In this document: positions 34,702-43,213 of the stretch, piece after piece
Layout of the letters: each line of letters starts with the position of its first letter
How positions within the stretch are numbered: the stretch's first letter is position 1
Notes under the pieces: generated by a model
Told to the model about the DNA's origin: nothing
The model's input: only the letters and a program-made list of their open reading frames with translations
Databases searched by the model: none
Translations under genes and position numbers: made by a program
Origin: Rhizobium aethiopicum
GTDB taxonomy: Bacteria > Pseudomonadota > Alphaproteobacteria > Rhizobiales > Rhizobiaceae
Direction of reading: 5' to 3'
NCBI RefSeq assembly: GCF_014197535.1
Contig: NZ_JACIFV010000015.1
Location: 1 to 64,000 of the forward strand
DNA: 64,000 nucleotides

Positions 34702-35460
34702 ATGACGGTGCATTTCATTGGCGCGGGACCGGGCGCTGCGGATCTGATCACGGTGCGTGGCCGCGATCTCATCGCCCGCTGCCCGGTCTGCCTTTATGCC
34801 GGCTCGATCGTCTCGCCGGAACTGCTGCAATATTGCCCGTCTGGCGCGCGCATCGTCGATACTGCCCCGATGTCGCTCGATGAGATCGAGGCGGAATATC
34901 TCCGCGCCGCTGCCGCCGGCCAAGACGTCGCCCGGCTCCACTCCGGCGACCTCTCCGTCTGGAGCGCGGTGGCCGAGCAGGTGCGCCGGCTGCAGAAGCA
35001 CGGCATCGCCTATACGATGACCCCGGGTGTTCCGGCCTTTGCCGCTGCGGCCGCAGCACTCGGGCGCGAACTGACGATCCCGGCCGTCGCCCAAAGCCTG
35101 GTGCTGACCCGCGTGTCCGGCCGCGCTTCGCCGATGCCGAATGAAGAGACGCTGGCGAAATTCGGCGCGACGGGCGCTACACTGGCGATCCATCTGGCGA
35201 TCCATGCGCTGAAACAGGTGGTCGACGAGTTGACGCCGCTCTACGGCGCAGACTGCCCGGTCGTCATCGTCGTCAAGGCCTCCTGGGCGGACGAGCGCAT
35301 CCTTTCCGGCACGCTCTCTGATATCGAGGCAAAGGTTGCGGCTGAACCGATCGAACGCACGGCGATCATCTTCGTCGGACCGTCGCTCGCGGCGGAAGAT
35401 TTTCGCGAGAGCTCGCTCTATGATCCGGCCTATCAGCGTCGGTTCAGGGGCCGGGAATAA
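34702..35460 (+). CDS. cobM: Precorrin-4 C11-methyltransferase CobM
   Basis: A 252-residue SAM-dependent methylase forming precorrin-5. Motifs are VHFIGAGPGAADLITVRG, CLYAGSIVSPELL, RLHSGDLSVWSAVAEQ and TPGVPAFAAAAAALG. It starts four bases after cobL and closes the cluster, followed by a hairpin. The separate cobE gene and the later cobalt-insertion and amidation genes are not in the window. Confidence 0.95.
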   Translation: MTVHFIGAGPGAADLITVRGRDLIARCPVCLYAGSIVSPELLQYCPSGARIVDTAPMSLDEIEAEYLRAAAAGQDVARLHSGDLSVWSAVAEQVRRLQKHGIAYTMTPGVPAFAAAAAALGRELTIPAVAQSLVLTRVSGRASPMPNEETLAKFGATGATLAIHLAIHALKQVVDELTPLYGADCPVVIVVKASWADERILSGTLSDIEAKVAAEPIERTAIIFVGPSLAAEDFRESSLYDPAYQRRFRGRE

Positions 35461-35465
35461 CGTCT

Positions 35466-35497
35466 CACGATCGGCCGCTCGCCAGCGGCCGATCGTG
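35466..35497. terminator. Hairpin between convergent cobM and the isomerase gene
   Basis: A perfect 14-base stem, CACGATCGGCCGCT (35466-35479) with AGCGGCCGATCGTG (35484-35497), and a CGCC loop. It has no T-run on either side, but its place between two convergent genes suggests a bidirectional transcription stop or an mRNA-stabilising stem. Confidence 0.6.
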
Positions 35498-35517
35498 AAG
35501 AGAACGTGCGTCGGGCC

Positions 35518-36330
35518 TCAGACCCGCGCGGTCAGATAATCCATGCTGGCGCGCAGCGCAGCGGCCGGATCCTTGACCGCATGAACTTCCGCAGCAAAAG
35601 GTTCGAAGGAGAACGGGCCCTTATAGCCCGCCTGCAGCAACGCCTTGATCTGCCCGGCATTGTCGAGCCGGTCGTCGCCGTCCACGAGCACGCGATGGGA
35701 GTCACGCATATCGGCAACGGAAACCGAGGGATCGCTGACGCCGGAAATGTGCACGAGGCCGGCGAGCTCGGGGAAGGTTGCTGCTTCGCCGGCAAGGTGA
35801 TGGTGGAACGTGTCGTGGACGAGCTTGAAGGTCGACTGCACGCCGAGTTCCCTGATCGCCTCGGCCGCCTCGGTCTTCGAACGCAGCGAGCAGATCTCGA
35901 AACCGAGCGGCTCGACGAGGCCGATGATGCCGGCTTTGTCGAGCATCGGCTTCAGTGCTGCCAGGGACTGGCGCAGATTGGCCCGGCGTTCGCCGTCGGC
36001 GCAGCCTGTGCCATCGTTCTTCGGAACGAGGACCAGCGCCTTGGCGCCACAGGCGGCGGCATAGTCGATCAATTCCCTAGCTTCCCTGGCGCGGGTTTCG
36101 TTCCATTCGTTGAAGCGCTGCAGGGCGTTGATCGAAATGATCGTCAGCCCGTGGCGGACGGCGGCTTCTCTGATCGCTTCGGGTTTGGTGCCGTCGAGAA
36201 TGGCATTGCCGGAAAGGTCGTTGCGGATCTCAACGGAATCAATGCCGAGCGACTTTGCCAGCGCGAAGAAATCGTCGACAGCAAGCGACGGCGCGGCCAT
36301 GTGGTTGAGGGCAAAGCGGATCGAAGTCAT
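35518..36330 (-). CDS. TIM-barrel sugar isomerase/epimerase, IolI/MocC-like
   Basis: A 270-residue xylose-isomerase-like TIM barrel. Metal and active-site candidates are Glu in GLVEPLGFEI, Asp-His in LVHDTFHHHLAG, His in LVHISGVSD and Glu in FSFEPF, spaced as in IolI, the 2-keto-myo-inositol isomerase. MocC of the rhizopine pathway belongs to the same superfamily. The start ATG 36330 has CGAGGAGG upstream. It lies downstream of a same-strand LacI gene and close to the divergent MocDEF-like operon, so inositol or inosamine derivatives are likely substrates. This is inference from family and context. Confidence 0.75.
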   Translation of the reverse strand: MTSIRFALNHMAAPSLAVDDFFALAKSLGIDSVEIRNDLSGNAILDGTKPEAIREAAVRHGLTIISINALQRFNEWNETRAREARELIDYAAACGAKALVLVPKNDGTGCADGERRANLRQSLAALKPMLDKAGIIGLVEPLGFEICSLRSKTEAAEAIRELGVQSTFKLVHDTFHHHLAGEAATFPELAGLVHISGVSDPSVSVADMRDSHRVLVDGDDRLDNAGQIKALLQAGYKGPFSFEPFAAEVHAVKDPAAALRASMDYLTARV

Positions 36331-36492
36331 GACGGGTATATCCTCCTCGTCTCCGCGACAGAAGCGGAGCAGTACTCGTGAATGGGCGAGCGAATCTCTA
36401 TCCGAATTTGCCGGGCAATCCATCCGTCATTGCCGGCGCCCGCCCTCATTGCTGAAAGAATTTCAGGCGGAATGATAGAATTCCATCACTCC

Positions 36493-37521
36493 TCAGATAT
36501 TCTCGGAAATATAGATATTGAAAGGCAGGAAGGATTGGCCGGGAACGGCAGCCTCACCATGTTCTATCGCGCCGAGCATCAGCGATAAGAGCTCCTTGCA
36601 GAGAGCGGGCAGGGGAGTGGCGACCACCATGGTGACGATGTCGTCGGCGAGACCAGCCTTGCTCTCCGGCGTCAACTCATTGACGACAAGCACGATCCGG
36701 CCGCCGACATCCTCTTCACGGAACGCCGAAATCGCCCCCTCCATGCCGCCGCCGCAGACATAAAGCCCGACGAGGTCGGGATGCTTCTGCAGCAGCGTCA
36801 GCGTTGCCTCATGGGTGATTTCGGCGGTCTCCAGGTTGATCAATGTTTCGACGACATCGAATTCAGGCGCATTCTCCCGGAAATAGGAGCGGAAACCGAT
36901 CTCCCGCAGTTCATGGCCGTGGAAGCGGTGACTGCCGACAAAACAGGCGACCTTGCCTGGCCTGTGCGCCGTGCGCGCAATCATCCACGCGGCGGTGCGT
37001 CCCACCTTGCGGTTGTTGACGCCGACATAGGCGTCGCGCACGCCGGTGGCGAGATCGGAGAGCAGCGAGAAGACGGGAATGCCGCGCTCCTTCAATTCCT
37101 CCACCGCGGTCGTCACCGCGGGATAGTCCGGGCCGACGACGGCTACGGCCTGATTGCGGGCGCCGAGCGATTTGATCTTCTCATTGATGGCGGCAGGGGT
37201 CGTCGCAGACGGGTATTCGATCTGGACCTGGAGACGGGCGGTGGTGACGGCGCGCGCCGCTGTTTCGATTTCGCGGGCGAAGGTCTGATAGAAGGCCTGC
37301 GTCGGCTTCTGCAACAGGAAGGCGAGCTTGTATTGCGGCAGATCTTCGAAGACGCGCTGGCGGATGAGGCCGACCGCGTGATAACCGATCTCCTGCGCCG
37401 CATCATAGACCCGCCGCGCCGTTTCCTCTCGCACACGATGACGAGCGTTGAGAACGCGGTCGACAGTGGCGACGCTGACGCCGGAGGCGCGGGCAAGATC
37501 GGAGATGGTGGGACGGCGCAT
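36493..37521 (-). CDS. LacI-family transcriptional regulator
   Basis: A 342-residue regulator. The HTH is at residues 4-50 (TISDLARASGVSVATVDRVL) with a periplasmic-binding-like effector domain (VAVVGPDYPAVTTAVEEL, YVGVNNRKVGRTAAWMI). It resembles the LacI group that precedes inositol-type sugar operons. ATG 37521 opens directly on the HTH; a start at 37545 is possible. It is divergent from the desaturase-ferredoxin operon and upstream of the isomerase gene, and probably controls both. Confidence 0.85.
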   Translation of the reverse strand: MRRPTISDLARASGVSVATVDRVLNARHRVREETARRVYDAAQEIGYHAVGLIRQRVFEDLPQYKLAFLLQKPTQAFYQTFAREIETAARAVTTARLQVQIEYPSATTPAAINEKIKSLGARNQAVAVVGPDYPAVTTAVEELKERGIPVFSLLSDLATGVRDAYVGVNNRKVGRTAAWMIARTAHRPGKVACFVGSHRFHGHELREIGFRSYFRENAPEFDVVETLINLETAEITHEATLTLLQKHPDLVGLYVCGGGMEGAISAFREEDVGGRIVLVVNELTPESKAGLADDIVTMVVATPLPALCKELLSLMLGAIEHGEAAVPGQSFLPFNIYISENI

Positions 37522-37570
37522 GGTGTTCCTGATGTATTCGCTCATGGATGCGAGCCATTCATGATGGCTT

Positions 37571-37587
37571 TTGATAGATTACATCAA
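37571..37587. promoter_or_regulatory. Inverted repeat between the LacI gene and the desaturase operon
   Basis: TTGAT (37571-37575) and ATCAA (37583-37587) form an inverted repeat with a seven-base spacer in the 129-base divergent promoter region. It is a candidate operator for the LacI regulator, but short, and without the CG centre typical of LacI sites. Confidence 0.3.
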
Positions 37588-37650
37588 GCCTGCATTGAGC
37601 GTCGCCCAAAGTCAACCTATTCTCCGGGCAACGGCATAGGGAGGCGGATA

Positions 37651-38739
37651 ATGGCGAGCCAGACAAAGAAACGTGACTACGACCTGCTCGGTGAAAGCGG
37701 CCGCACCGCGGTGGAGACGGGACTGGCGGCTGCCGAATGGTATCACACCGAGATTCCGCGCAAGGAGATGAAGGCGCTGATGCAGCGCTCCGATGCGCCG
37801 GCCATCCGTGACACGGTCATCTGGCTCGGCAGCATGCTGGTCTTTGCCAGTCTCGGCATCTATTTCTGGGGTTCCTGGATCGCGCTGCCCTTCTTTCTCG
37901 CTTACGGCGTGCTCTACGGCTCGGCCTCCGACAGCCGCTGGCATGAATGCGGTCACGGCACCGCGTTCAAGACGCGCTGGATGAACGACGCCGTCTACCA
38001 GATCGCCTGCTTCATGATCATGCGCAATCCGGTGACCTGGCGCTGGAGCCATACGCGCCATCATACCGATACGGTCATCGTCGGCCGCGATCCGGAGATC
38101 GCCGTCATGCGGCCGCCGGATCTCTTCCGGCTAATCCTGAATTTCTTCGGCATCCTCGACGTCTGGCATACCGCCGTCGACATGCTGCGCAACGCCTTCG
38201 GCGTCATCAGCGCGACGGAGAAGACCTTTATTCCGGAGATGGAACAGCCGAAGGCAATCCGTTTCGCCCGCATCTGGCTGGCGATCTACGTCGTCACCAT
38301 CGCAGTTGCCATCGCCATGGGTTCGATCCTGCCGCTGATGCTGATCGGCCTGCCGCGCCTCTACGGCGCCTGGCACCATGTCCTGACCGGCCTCCTGCAG
38401 CATGGCGGCCTTGCCGACAACGTCATCGATCACCGGCTGAACAGCCGTACGGTCTATATGAACCCGATCAGCCGTTTCATTTATTGGAACATGAACTACC
38501 ACGTCGAACATCACATGTTCCCGATGGTGCCCTATCACGCGCTGCCCCGGCTGCACGCCATGATCAAGCACGATCTGCCGGCGCCGAACCGGTCGATCTG
38601 GTCGGGCTACCGCGAGATGATCCCGGCTTTCCTGCGCCAGTTGCGCAACGAGGATTATTTCCTGAAGCGGGAATTGCCGGCCACCGCGCGGCCCTACCGC
38701 GAGGAATTCCACAGCGAACTCGCCCCGGCGGCGCAATAA
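37651..38739 (+). CDS. mocD: Fatty-acid-desaturase-like di-iron oxygenase (MocD-like)
   Basis: A 362-residue membrane di-iron enzyme with three histidine boxes: HECGHG (near residue 100), HTRHHTD (near 130) and NYHVEHHMFP (near 290). There are two or three hydrophobic pairs of helices. ATG 37651 has GGGAGGCGG upstream; the open frame continues far upstream but is a shadow of lacI. It heads an operon with a Rieske ferredoxin and a ferredoxin reductase, the electron chain it needs. This set matches MocD-MocE-MocF, an oxygenase complex described for rhizopine (3-O-methyl-scyllo-inosamine) demethylation. The substrate is not proven by sequence, so the symbol is tentative. Confidence 0.78.
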   Translation: MASQTKKRDYDLLGESGRTAVETGLAAAEWYHTEIPRKEMKALMQRSDAPAIRDTVIWLGSMLVFASLGIYFWGSWIALPFFLAYGVLYGSASDSRWHECGHGTAFKTRWMNDAVYQIACFMIMRNPVTWRWSHTRHHTDTVIVGRDPEIAVMRPPDLFRLILNFFGILDVWHTAVDMLRNAFGVISATEKTFIPEMEQPKAIRFARIWLAIYVVTIAVAIAMGSILPLMLIGLPRLYGAWHHVLTGLLQHGGLADNVIDHRLNSRTVYMNPISRFIYWNMNYHVEHHMFPMVPYHALPRLHAMIKHDLPAPNRSIWSGYREMIPAFLRQLRNEDYFLKRELPATARPYREEFHSELAPAAQ

Positions 38740-38761
38740 TCACAATCGAGGGAGGTTAAAG

Positions 38762-39076
38762 ATGAGCGGAAACTGGATCGAAGTCTGCGGCAAGGACGAG
38801 ATCGACGAAGAGGATGTCATCCGCTTCGATCACGGCGGGCGCACCTTCGCGGTCTACCGCAGCCCCGACGACGAATTCTTCGCCACCGACGGGCTCTGCA
38901 CGCATGAACATATCCATCTCGCCGACGGGCTTGTCATGGATGAAATCATCGAATGCCCGAAACATAACGGCCGCTTCAACTACAAGACGGGCGAAGCCAA
39001 GGGCGCGCCGGTCTGCGTCAATCTCAAGACCTATCCGGTGAAGGTCGAAGGCGGCTCCGTCTTCATCGCTGTCTGA
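38762..39076 (+). CDS. mocE: Rieske-type [2Fe-2S] ferredoxin (MocE-like)
   Basis: A 104-residue soluble Rieske protein. The cluster ligands are in CTHEHIHLADG and CPKHNGRFNYKTG, the C-x-H and C-x2-H boxes. It carries electrons from the flavin reductase encoded next to the desaturase-like oxygenase encoded before it. A GGGAGG ribosome site precedes the ATG by eight bases. Confidence 0.85.
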   Translation: MSGNWIEVCGKDEIDEEDVIRFDHGGRTFAVYRSPDDEFFATDGLCTHEHIHLADGLVMDEIIECPKHNGRFNYKTGEAKGAPVCVNLKTYPVKVEGGSVFIAV

Positions 39077-39086
39077 GGAGGCGGAT

Positions 39087-40313
39087 GTGGCTCATTTCGT
39101 CATCCTCGGTGCGGGCGAATGCGGTGCCCGCGCCGCTTTTGCTCTGCGGGAAAAAGCTTTTGCCGGCGAGATAACGCTTGTCGGCGCCGAACCCCTTCAC
39201 CCTTATGAACGGCCGCCGCTTTCGAAGGCCGCTGCCGCCGATGCCGGCGATCCGAAATTCATCGCGGCTGCGGAAAAATACGCCGAAAGCGGCATCAGGC
39301 TGCTGACCGGTCTTGAAGCCAGGGATTTCGATCCTGCCTCCCGCACCGTCATGCTTTCGGATGGCACTGCGCTCTCCTACGACAAGCTTCTGCTGGCGAC
39401 GGGGGCGGCCGCGAGATCGTTCCCCGGCGCTCCGGAAGGCAATCCGCATATCCGTTCGCTGAGGACGCATCACGATGCGGCCGCTCTGCGCGAGGCGATG
39501 AAGCCGGGGCGGCATATCGCCATTATCGGCGGCGGCTTCATCGGGCTCGAACTTGCCGCGACGGCGCGCCTGCTTGGCGCCGACGTCACCGTTATCGAGG
39601 GGCTGGAGCGCGTGCTGAAACGCGGCGTGCCGGAGGAGATCGCCCATCTGCTCACCGAACGCCACCGCGCCGAAGGCGTCGATATCCGCTGCGGCGTCTC
39701 GATCGAGGTGTTGACCGAGGAAGACGGGAAGGCCGTCGTCAAACTGTCGACTGGCGAGGCGGTAGAGGCCGATCTCGCCCTCGTCGGCATCGGCGCGCGG
39801 CCGAATGTCGACATCGCCGAAAGGGCGGGGCTTGCAATCGAAAACGGCATTGCCGTCGATACCTATCTCCGGACCTCGGCGCCGGATGTTTTTGCCGCCG
39901 GCGACTGCTGCTCCTTTCCGCTGCCGATCTATGGCGGCCGGCGTGTCAGGCTCGAATCCTGGCGCAATGCCCAGGAGCAGGGCACGTTGGCCGCAGCCAA
40001 CATGCTCGGCCTCGACGAAGCCGTTTCATCCGTGCCGTGGTTCTGGTCGGATCAATACGACATGACGCTGCAGATATCAGGCCTTGCCGAAGGGGCGGTG
40101 CTGCATCTGCGCCGCGACCTCGGACCAGACGCCTTCATTCTCTTCCACCTCGATGCCGATGGCCGCTTGGTCGCTGCAAGCGGCATCGGACCGGGCAATG
40201 CCGTGGCGCGCGACATCAGACTTGCTGAAATGTTGATCGCGGCTGGCGCCCATCCGGACCCTGCCGCGCTGACATCAAGCAAGGTCAAGCTGAAATCCCT
40301 TCTGGCCGCCTGA
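39087..40313 (+). CDS. mocF: FAD-dependent ferredoxin reductase (MocF-like)
   Basis: A 408-residue flavoprotein of the rhodocoxin/putidaredoxin reductase type. The FAD-binding motif is HFVILGAGECGARAAFALRE, the NAD-binding motif HIAIIGGGFIGLELAATA, and the second FAD site YLRTSAPDVFAAGDCC. It has a C-terminal reductase domain (WFWSDQYDMTLQISG). It starts with GTG at 39087 behind a strong GAGGAGGCGG site, 10 bases after mocE. It moves electrons from NAD(P)H to the Rieske ferredoxin. Confidence 0.85.
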   Translation: MAHFVILGAGECGARAAFALREKAFAGEITLVGAEPLHPYERPPLSKAAAADAGDPKFIAAAEKYAESGIRLLTGLEARDFDPASRTVMLSDGTALSYDKLLLATGAAARSFPGAPEGNPHIRSLRTHHDAAALREAMKPGRHIAIIGGGFIGLELAATARLLGADVTVIEGLERVLKRGVPEEIAHLLTERHRAEGVDIRCGVSIEVLTEEDGKAVVKLSTGEAVEADLALVGIGARPNVDIAERAGLAIENGIAVDTYLRTSAPDVFAAGDCCSFPLPIYGGRRVRLESWRNAQEQGTLAAANMLGLDEAVSSVPWFWSDQYDMTLQISGLAEGAVLHLRRDLGPDAFILFHLDADGRLVAASGIGPGNAVARDIRLAEMLIAAGAHPDPAALTSSKVKLKSLLAA

Positions 40314-40342
40314 GCCTCCCGATATTTTCAAAGGAATTGATG

Positions 40343-41155
40343 ATGAAAAAACATAAGCGTGCAACCGTTGCCGATCTGCTTGCGGAAAAGGGCAAGCGCC
40401 AGCTGACCATGCTGCGCGTCACCTCGCTCGAGGAGGCCGAAGCCGCTGAAAAGGCCGGGATCGACATGGTCTCTGTACCACCGTCGCTGCTCGGTCCGGT
40501 CTTCCGCGAGATCGCCCCCACGCCCTTTGCCATTCCCGGACTTGAATATGGCGACCATGTCTCGGCGGAAGATTATCTGCGCGCCGCCTTCGCGGCGCTG
40601 AAGACCGGCGGCGATGCCGTCTATTGCGCCGCGAGCCTGCAGACGATCCGGCGCCTGCGAGACGAGGGCATCCCGGTCTGCGGCCATCTCGGGCTGATTC
40701 CCTCGAAAGCCACCTGGACCGGAGGCTTCCGCGCCGTCGGCAAGACGGCAGCAAGTGCGGCCGAGATCTGGCGGCAGACCAAAGCGCTCGAGGAGGCCGG
40801 CGCCTTCGCCGCCGAAATCGAAGTCGTGCCGGGAGATGTCGCCGCCGCCATCAGCAGCAACACCTCGATGCTGATGATCTCGATGGGCGCGGGCAGCGGC
40901 TGCGACGCTCAATATCTCTTCGCCGACGACGTGCTCGGCGCCAATCGCGATCATTATCCCCGCCATGCCAAGGTCTATCGCAACTTCGCCGCCGAACATG
41001 ACCGGCTGCAGCGCGAGCGCATCGCCGCCTTCACCGAATTCGCCGAGGACGTCAGGACCGGCGCCTATCCGGAAAAGCGTCACTGCGTCGGTATCGACGA
41101 GGCCGAACTGAAGATTTTCCTCGACCGGCTGACTAACGAGACGGACAAGCGCTGA
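40343..41155 (+). CDS. Divergent PanB-family protein (ketopantoate hydroxymethyltransferase-like)
   Basis: A 270-residue TIM-barrel protein related to PanB. Matching segments are EAEAAEKAGIDMVSV, PVCGHLGLIPSKA, GGFRAVGKT and AGAFAAEIEVVPGD, with GAGSGCDAQYLFADDVLG near the end. The metal-binding motifs are lost: the GDS of PanB reads VPPS here, and the KxEGG stretch is replaced by DAVYCAAS. It is therefore unlikely to make ketopantoate. It sits 29 bases after the ferredoxin reductase gene and seems part of that operon, so it may split or condense a product of the oxygenase. ATG 40343 has AAAGGA seven bases upstream; ATG 40340 and TTG 40337 are alternatives. Confidence 0.75.
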   Translation: MKKHKRATVADLLAEKGKRQLTMLRVTSLEEAEAAEKAGIDMVSVPPSLLGPVFREIAPTPFAIPGLEYGDHVSAEDYLRAAFAALKTGGDAVYCAASLQTIRRLRDEGIPVCGHLGLIPSKATWTGGFRAVGKTAASAAEIWRQTKALEEAGAFAAEIEVVPGDVAAAISSNTSMLMISMGAGSGCDAQYLFADDVLGANRDHYPRHAKVYRNFAAEHDRLQRERIAAFTEFAEDVRTGAYPEKRHCVGIDEAELKIFLDRLTNETDKR

Positions 41156-41171
41156 CGCCTTCCCGGCGACT

Positions 41172-41196
41172 CCCTTCTTCCCAGCGGGAGAAGGGG
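41172..41196. terminator. Hairpin between the PanB-like gene and nadQ
   Basis: CCCTTCTTCCC (41172-41182) pairs with GGGAGAAGGGG (41186-41196) apart from one bulged T. This type of C/T-rich stem is common between rhizobial genes. There is no T-run, so termination is uncertain; the right arm (AGAAGGGG) could also serve as a ribosome site for a TTG start of nadQ at 41201. Confidence 0.4.
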
Positions 41197-41233
41197 AAAG
41201 TTGCATTGGCTTCCGTCGCCGGCTGTGGCAGGA

Positions 41234-42172
41234 ATGATCCATTCGATTCATTCGGAACGGAGTATTCGCCCCCCTGTGACGATCGGCTTTGCGCATGCGG
41301 AACTGATTGCAGTGCTCGTCGCGGTGACGGGGGATGAGCCGCGCGTCATGACCATCCGCTCCGGCAACGCGCTACCGTCGGGCCCATTCGAAATGGGCCA
41401 TCGTACCCTGCAATCGGGCTTGCGCGAATGGGTGCAGGAGCAGACGGAACACCCGGTCGGCTATCTCGAACAACTCTATACCTTCGCCGATCGAGACCGG
41501 AACAACGAGATTCTTGGCGGGCGGACGATCTCGATCAGCTATCTCGGCCTCGTCAACGAGCAGGCCGGCGCCGGCCGGCCGGGATGGCACGGCTGGTACG
41601 ACTATTTTCCCTGGGAAGACCATCGGCAGGGCAGGCCGGCCGTGCTGGACAAGATCGAGGCACGCCTCAGAAGCTGGGCGGATGCCGATCCGGCCCGGCG
41701 CGACCATCGCCATCGCCGCGCCGATTTCACCTTCGGCCTCGACGGCGGCGGCTGGAATGAGGATCTGGCCCTGCAACGCTATGAACTGCTTTATGAAGCC
41801 GGCCTCGTGGCCGAAGCCGGTTGCGGGGTCGAGGCCAATCTCGGCCGGGCGATGTTTGCCGATCACCGCCGCATTCTGGCGACCGGGATCGCCAGGCTCC
41901 GCGCCAAGATTAAATACCGCCCGGTCGTCTTTGAACTGATGCCGGAGAGTTTTACGCTTTTGCGGCTGCAGCGCACGATCGAGGCTCTGGCGGGGCTGAC
42001 GCTGCACAAGCAGAATTTCCGCCGCCTGATTGAACAGCAGGAACTGGTCGAGGAAACCGGCGGAACCGAAAGCGAAACCGGCGGCCGGCCGGCCAAGCTC
42101 TTCCGCTTCCGCCACACCGTGCTCGAAGAACGGGCGCTCGCAGGAACGAAATTACCGCTCTCCCGCAATTGA
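41234..42172 (+). CDS. nadQ: NAD biosynthesis regulator NadQ (Nudix-like domain plus winged helix)
   Basis: A 312-residue regulator of the COG4111 type. The N-terminal Nudix-like region starts near VTIGFAHAELIAVLVAVTGD and lacks a clear Nudix box; the C-terminal winged HTH is around LQRTIEALAGLTLHKQNFRR. In alphaproteobacteria NadQ represses nadABC and senses NAD status. The context fits exactly: nadABC follows and two palindromes lie between. The start is uncertain: TTG 41201 has a better ribosome site, and GTG 41276 begins nearer the conserved domain. The last base of its stop codon is the first base of operator 1. Confidence 0.85.
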   Translation: MIHSIHSERSIRPPVTIGFAHAELIAVLVAVTGDEPRVMTIRSGNALPSGPFEMGHRTLQSGLREWVQEQTEHPVGYLEQLYTFADRDRNNEILGGRTISISYLGLVNEQAGAGRPGWHGWYDYFPWEDHRQGRPAVLDKIEARLRSWADADPARRDHRHRRADFTFGLDGGGWNEDLALQRYELLYEAGLVAEAGCGVEANLGRAMFADHRRILATGIARLRAKIKYRPVVFELMPESFTLLRLQRTIEALAGLTLHKQNFRRLIEQQELVEETGGTESETGGRPAKLFRFRHTVLEERALAGTKLPLSRN

Positions 42173-42196
42173 CATATGCTCATAACGAGAATATGT
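42172..42196. promoter_or_regulatory. NadQ operator 1
   Basis: ACATATGCTC (42172-42181) and GAGAATATGT (42187-42196) are inverted arms matching at nine of ten positions with a five-base spacer. The ATATGCTC half-site also occurs in operator 2, 35 bases downstream. Both lie between the nadQ stop and the nadA ribosome site. Confidence 0.75.
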
Positions 42197-42206
42197 CTTT
42201 GCCTAT

Positions 42207-42230
42207 GATATGCTCAAATAGAGTATAATT
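42207..42230. promoter_or_regulatory. NadQ operator 2
   Basis: GATATGCTC (42207-42215), five bases (AAATA), then GAGTATAATT (42221-42230) repeat the arm-spacer-arm design of operator 1. TATAATT may also include the -10 box. A repressor bound here would block nadABC directly. AGGAG at 42231-42235 is the nadA ribosome site. Confidence 0.72.
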
Positions 42231-42241
42231 AGGAGCCGGTC

Positions 42242-43213
42242 ATGAATCACCCAGTTTCCGCATCCTCGCTCTACAACCGCGTCAGCCGCGTCATCCCCAA
42301 AGCCGAATGGATGTCGTTCGCGGACGACGTGGACGCCATTCTCGAGCTCAAGCGCCGCCGCAATGCCGTCATTCTCGCTCACAACTATCAGACGCCTGAG
42401 ATTTTTCACGGTGTGGCCGATATCGTCGGCGACAGCCTGGCGCTCGCCCGCAAGGCTGTCGAGGTCGATGCCGATGTCATCGTGCTGGCCGGCGTGCATT
42501 TCATGGCCGAGACCGCCAAGCTTCTGAACCCTGGGAAAACCGTACTGATCCCCGATCTCGGCGCCGGCTGCTCGCTGGCGGATTCGATCACCCCGGAGGA
42601 TATTGCGCTGCTGCGCCAGGCTCATCCCGGCGTGCCCGTCATCACCTACGTCAATACCTCGGCCGCGGTGAAGGCCGCCTCCGACATCTGCTGCACTTCG
42701 GGCAATGCCAAACAAGTGGTGGAGTCGCTCGGCGTGCCGAAGGTGCTGATGATCCCCGACGAATATCTGGCACGCAACGTCGCCCGTGAGACGGACGTCG
42801 AGATCATCGCCTGGCATGGGCATTGCGAAGTGCATGAACTCTTCACCGCCGACGATGTCCGCCAGCTGCGTGAAAGCCATCCCGGCGTGACGGTGCTCGC
42901 CCATCCGGAATGTCCGCCGGAGGTGGTGGCGGAGGCCGATTTCGCCGGCTCCACCGCTGTGATGTCGGATTATGTCGGCAGACAGAAGCCGGCGCGCGTC
43001 GTGCTGCTGACCGAATGCTCGATGAGCGACAACGTCGCAGTCCACCATCCCGACGTCGAGTTCATCCGCCCCTGCAATCTCTGCCCGCATATGAAGCGGA
43101 TCACGCTTGCCAATATCCGCACCGCACTTGAGGAAAATCGCCATGAAGTGAGGGTCGACCCGGCCATCGCTTTCGCCGCCCGCCGTGCCGTCGAGAGGAT
43201 GCTGACGATATGA
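42242..43213 (+). CDS. nadA: Quinolinate synthase A
   Basis: A 323-residue 4Fe-4S enzyme that condenses iminoaspartate with dihydroxyacetone phosphate to quinolinate, the second step of NAD synthesis from aspartate. Motifs are AVILAHNYQTPEI, DSLALARKAVEVDADVIVLA, VHFMAETAKLLNPGKTVLIP and HPECPPEV, with cluster Cys candidates in GCSLADS, HPECPPE and NLCPHMK. It overlaps nadB by four bases. Confidence 0.95.
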   Translation: MNHPVSASSLYNRVSRVIPKAEWMSFADDVDAILELKRRRNAVILAHNYQTPEIFHGVADIVGDSLALARKAVEVDADVIVLAGVHFMAETAKLLNPGKTVLIPDLGAGCSLADSITPEDIALLRQAHPGVPVITYVNTSAAVKAASDICCTSGNAKQVVESLGVPKVLMIPDEYLARNVARETDVEIIAWHGHCEVHELFTADDVRQLRESHPGVTVLAHPECPPEVVAEADFAGSTAVMSDYVGRQKPARVVLLTECSMSDNVAVHHPDVEFIRPCNLCPHMKRITLANIRTALEENRHEVRVDPAIAFAARRAVERMLTI

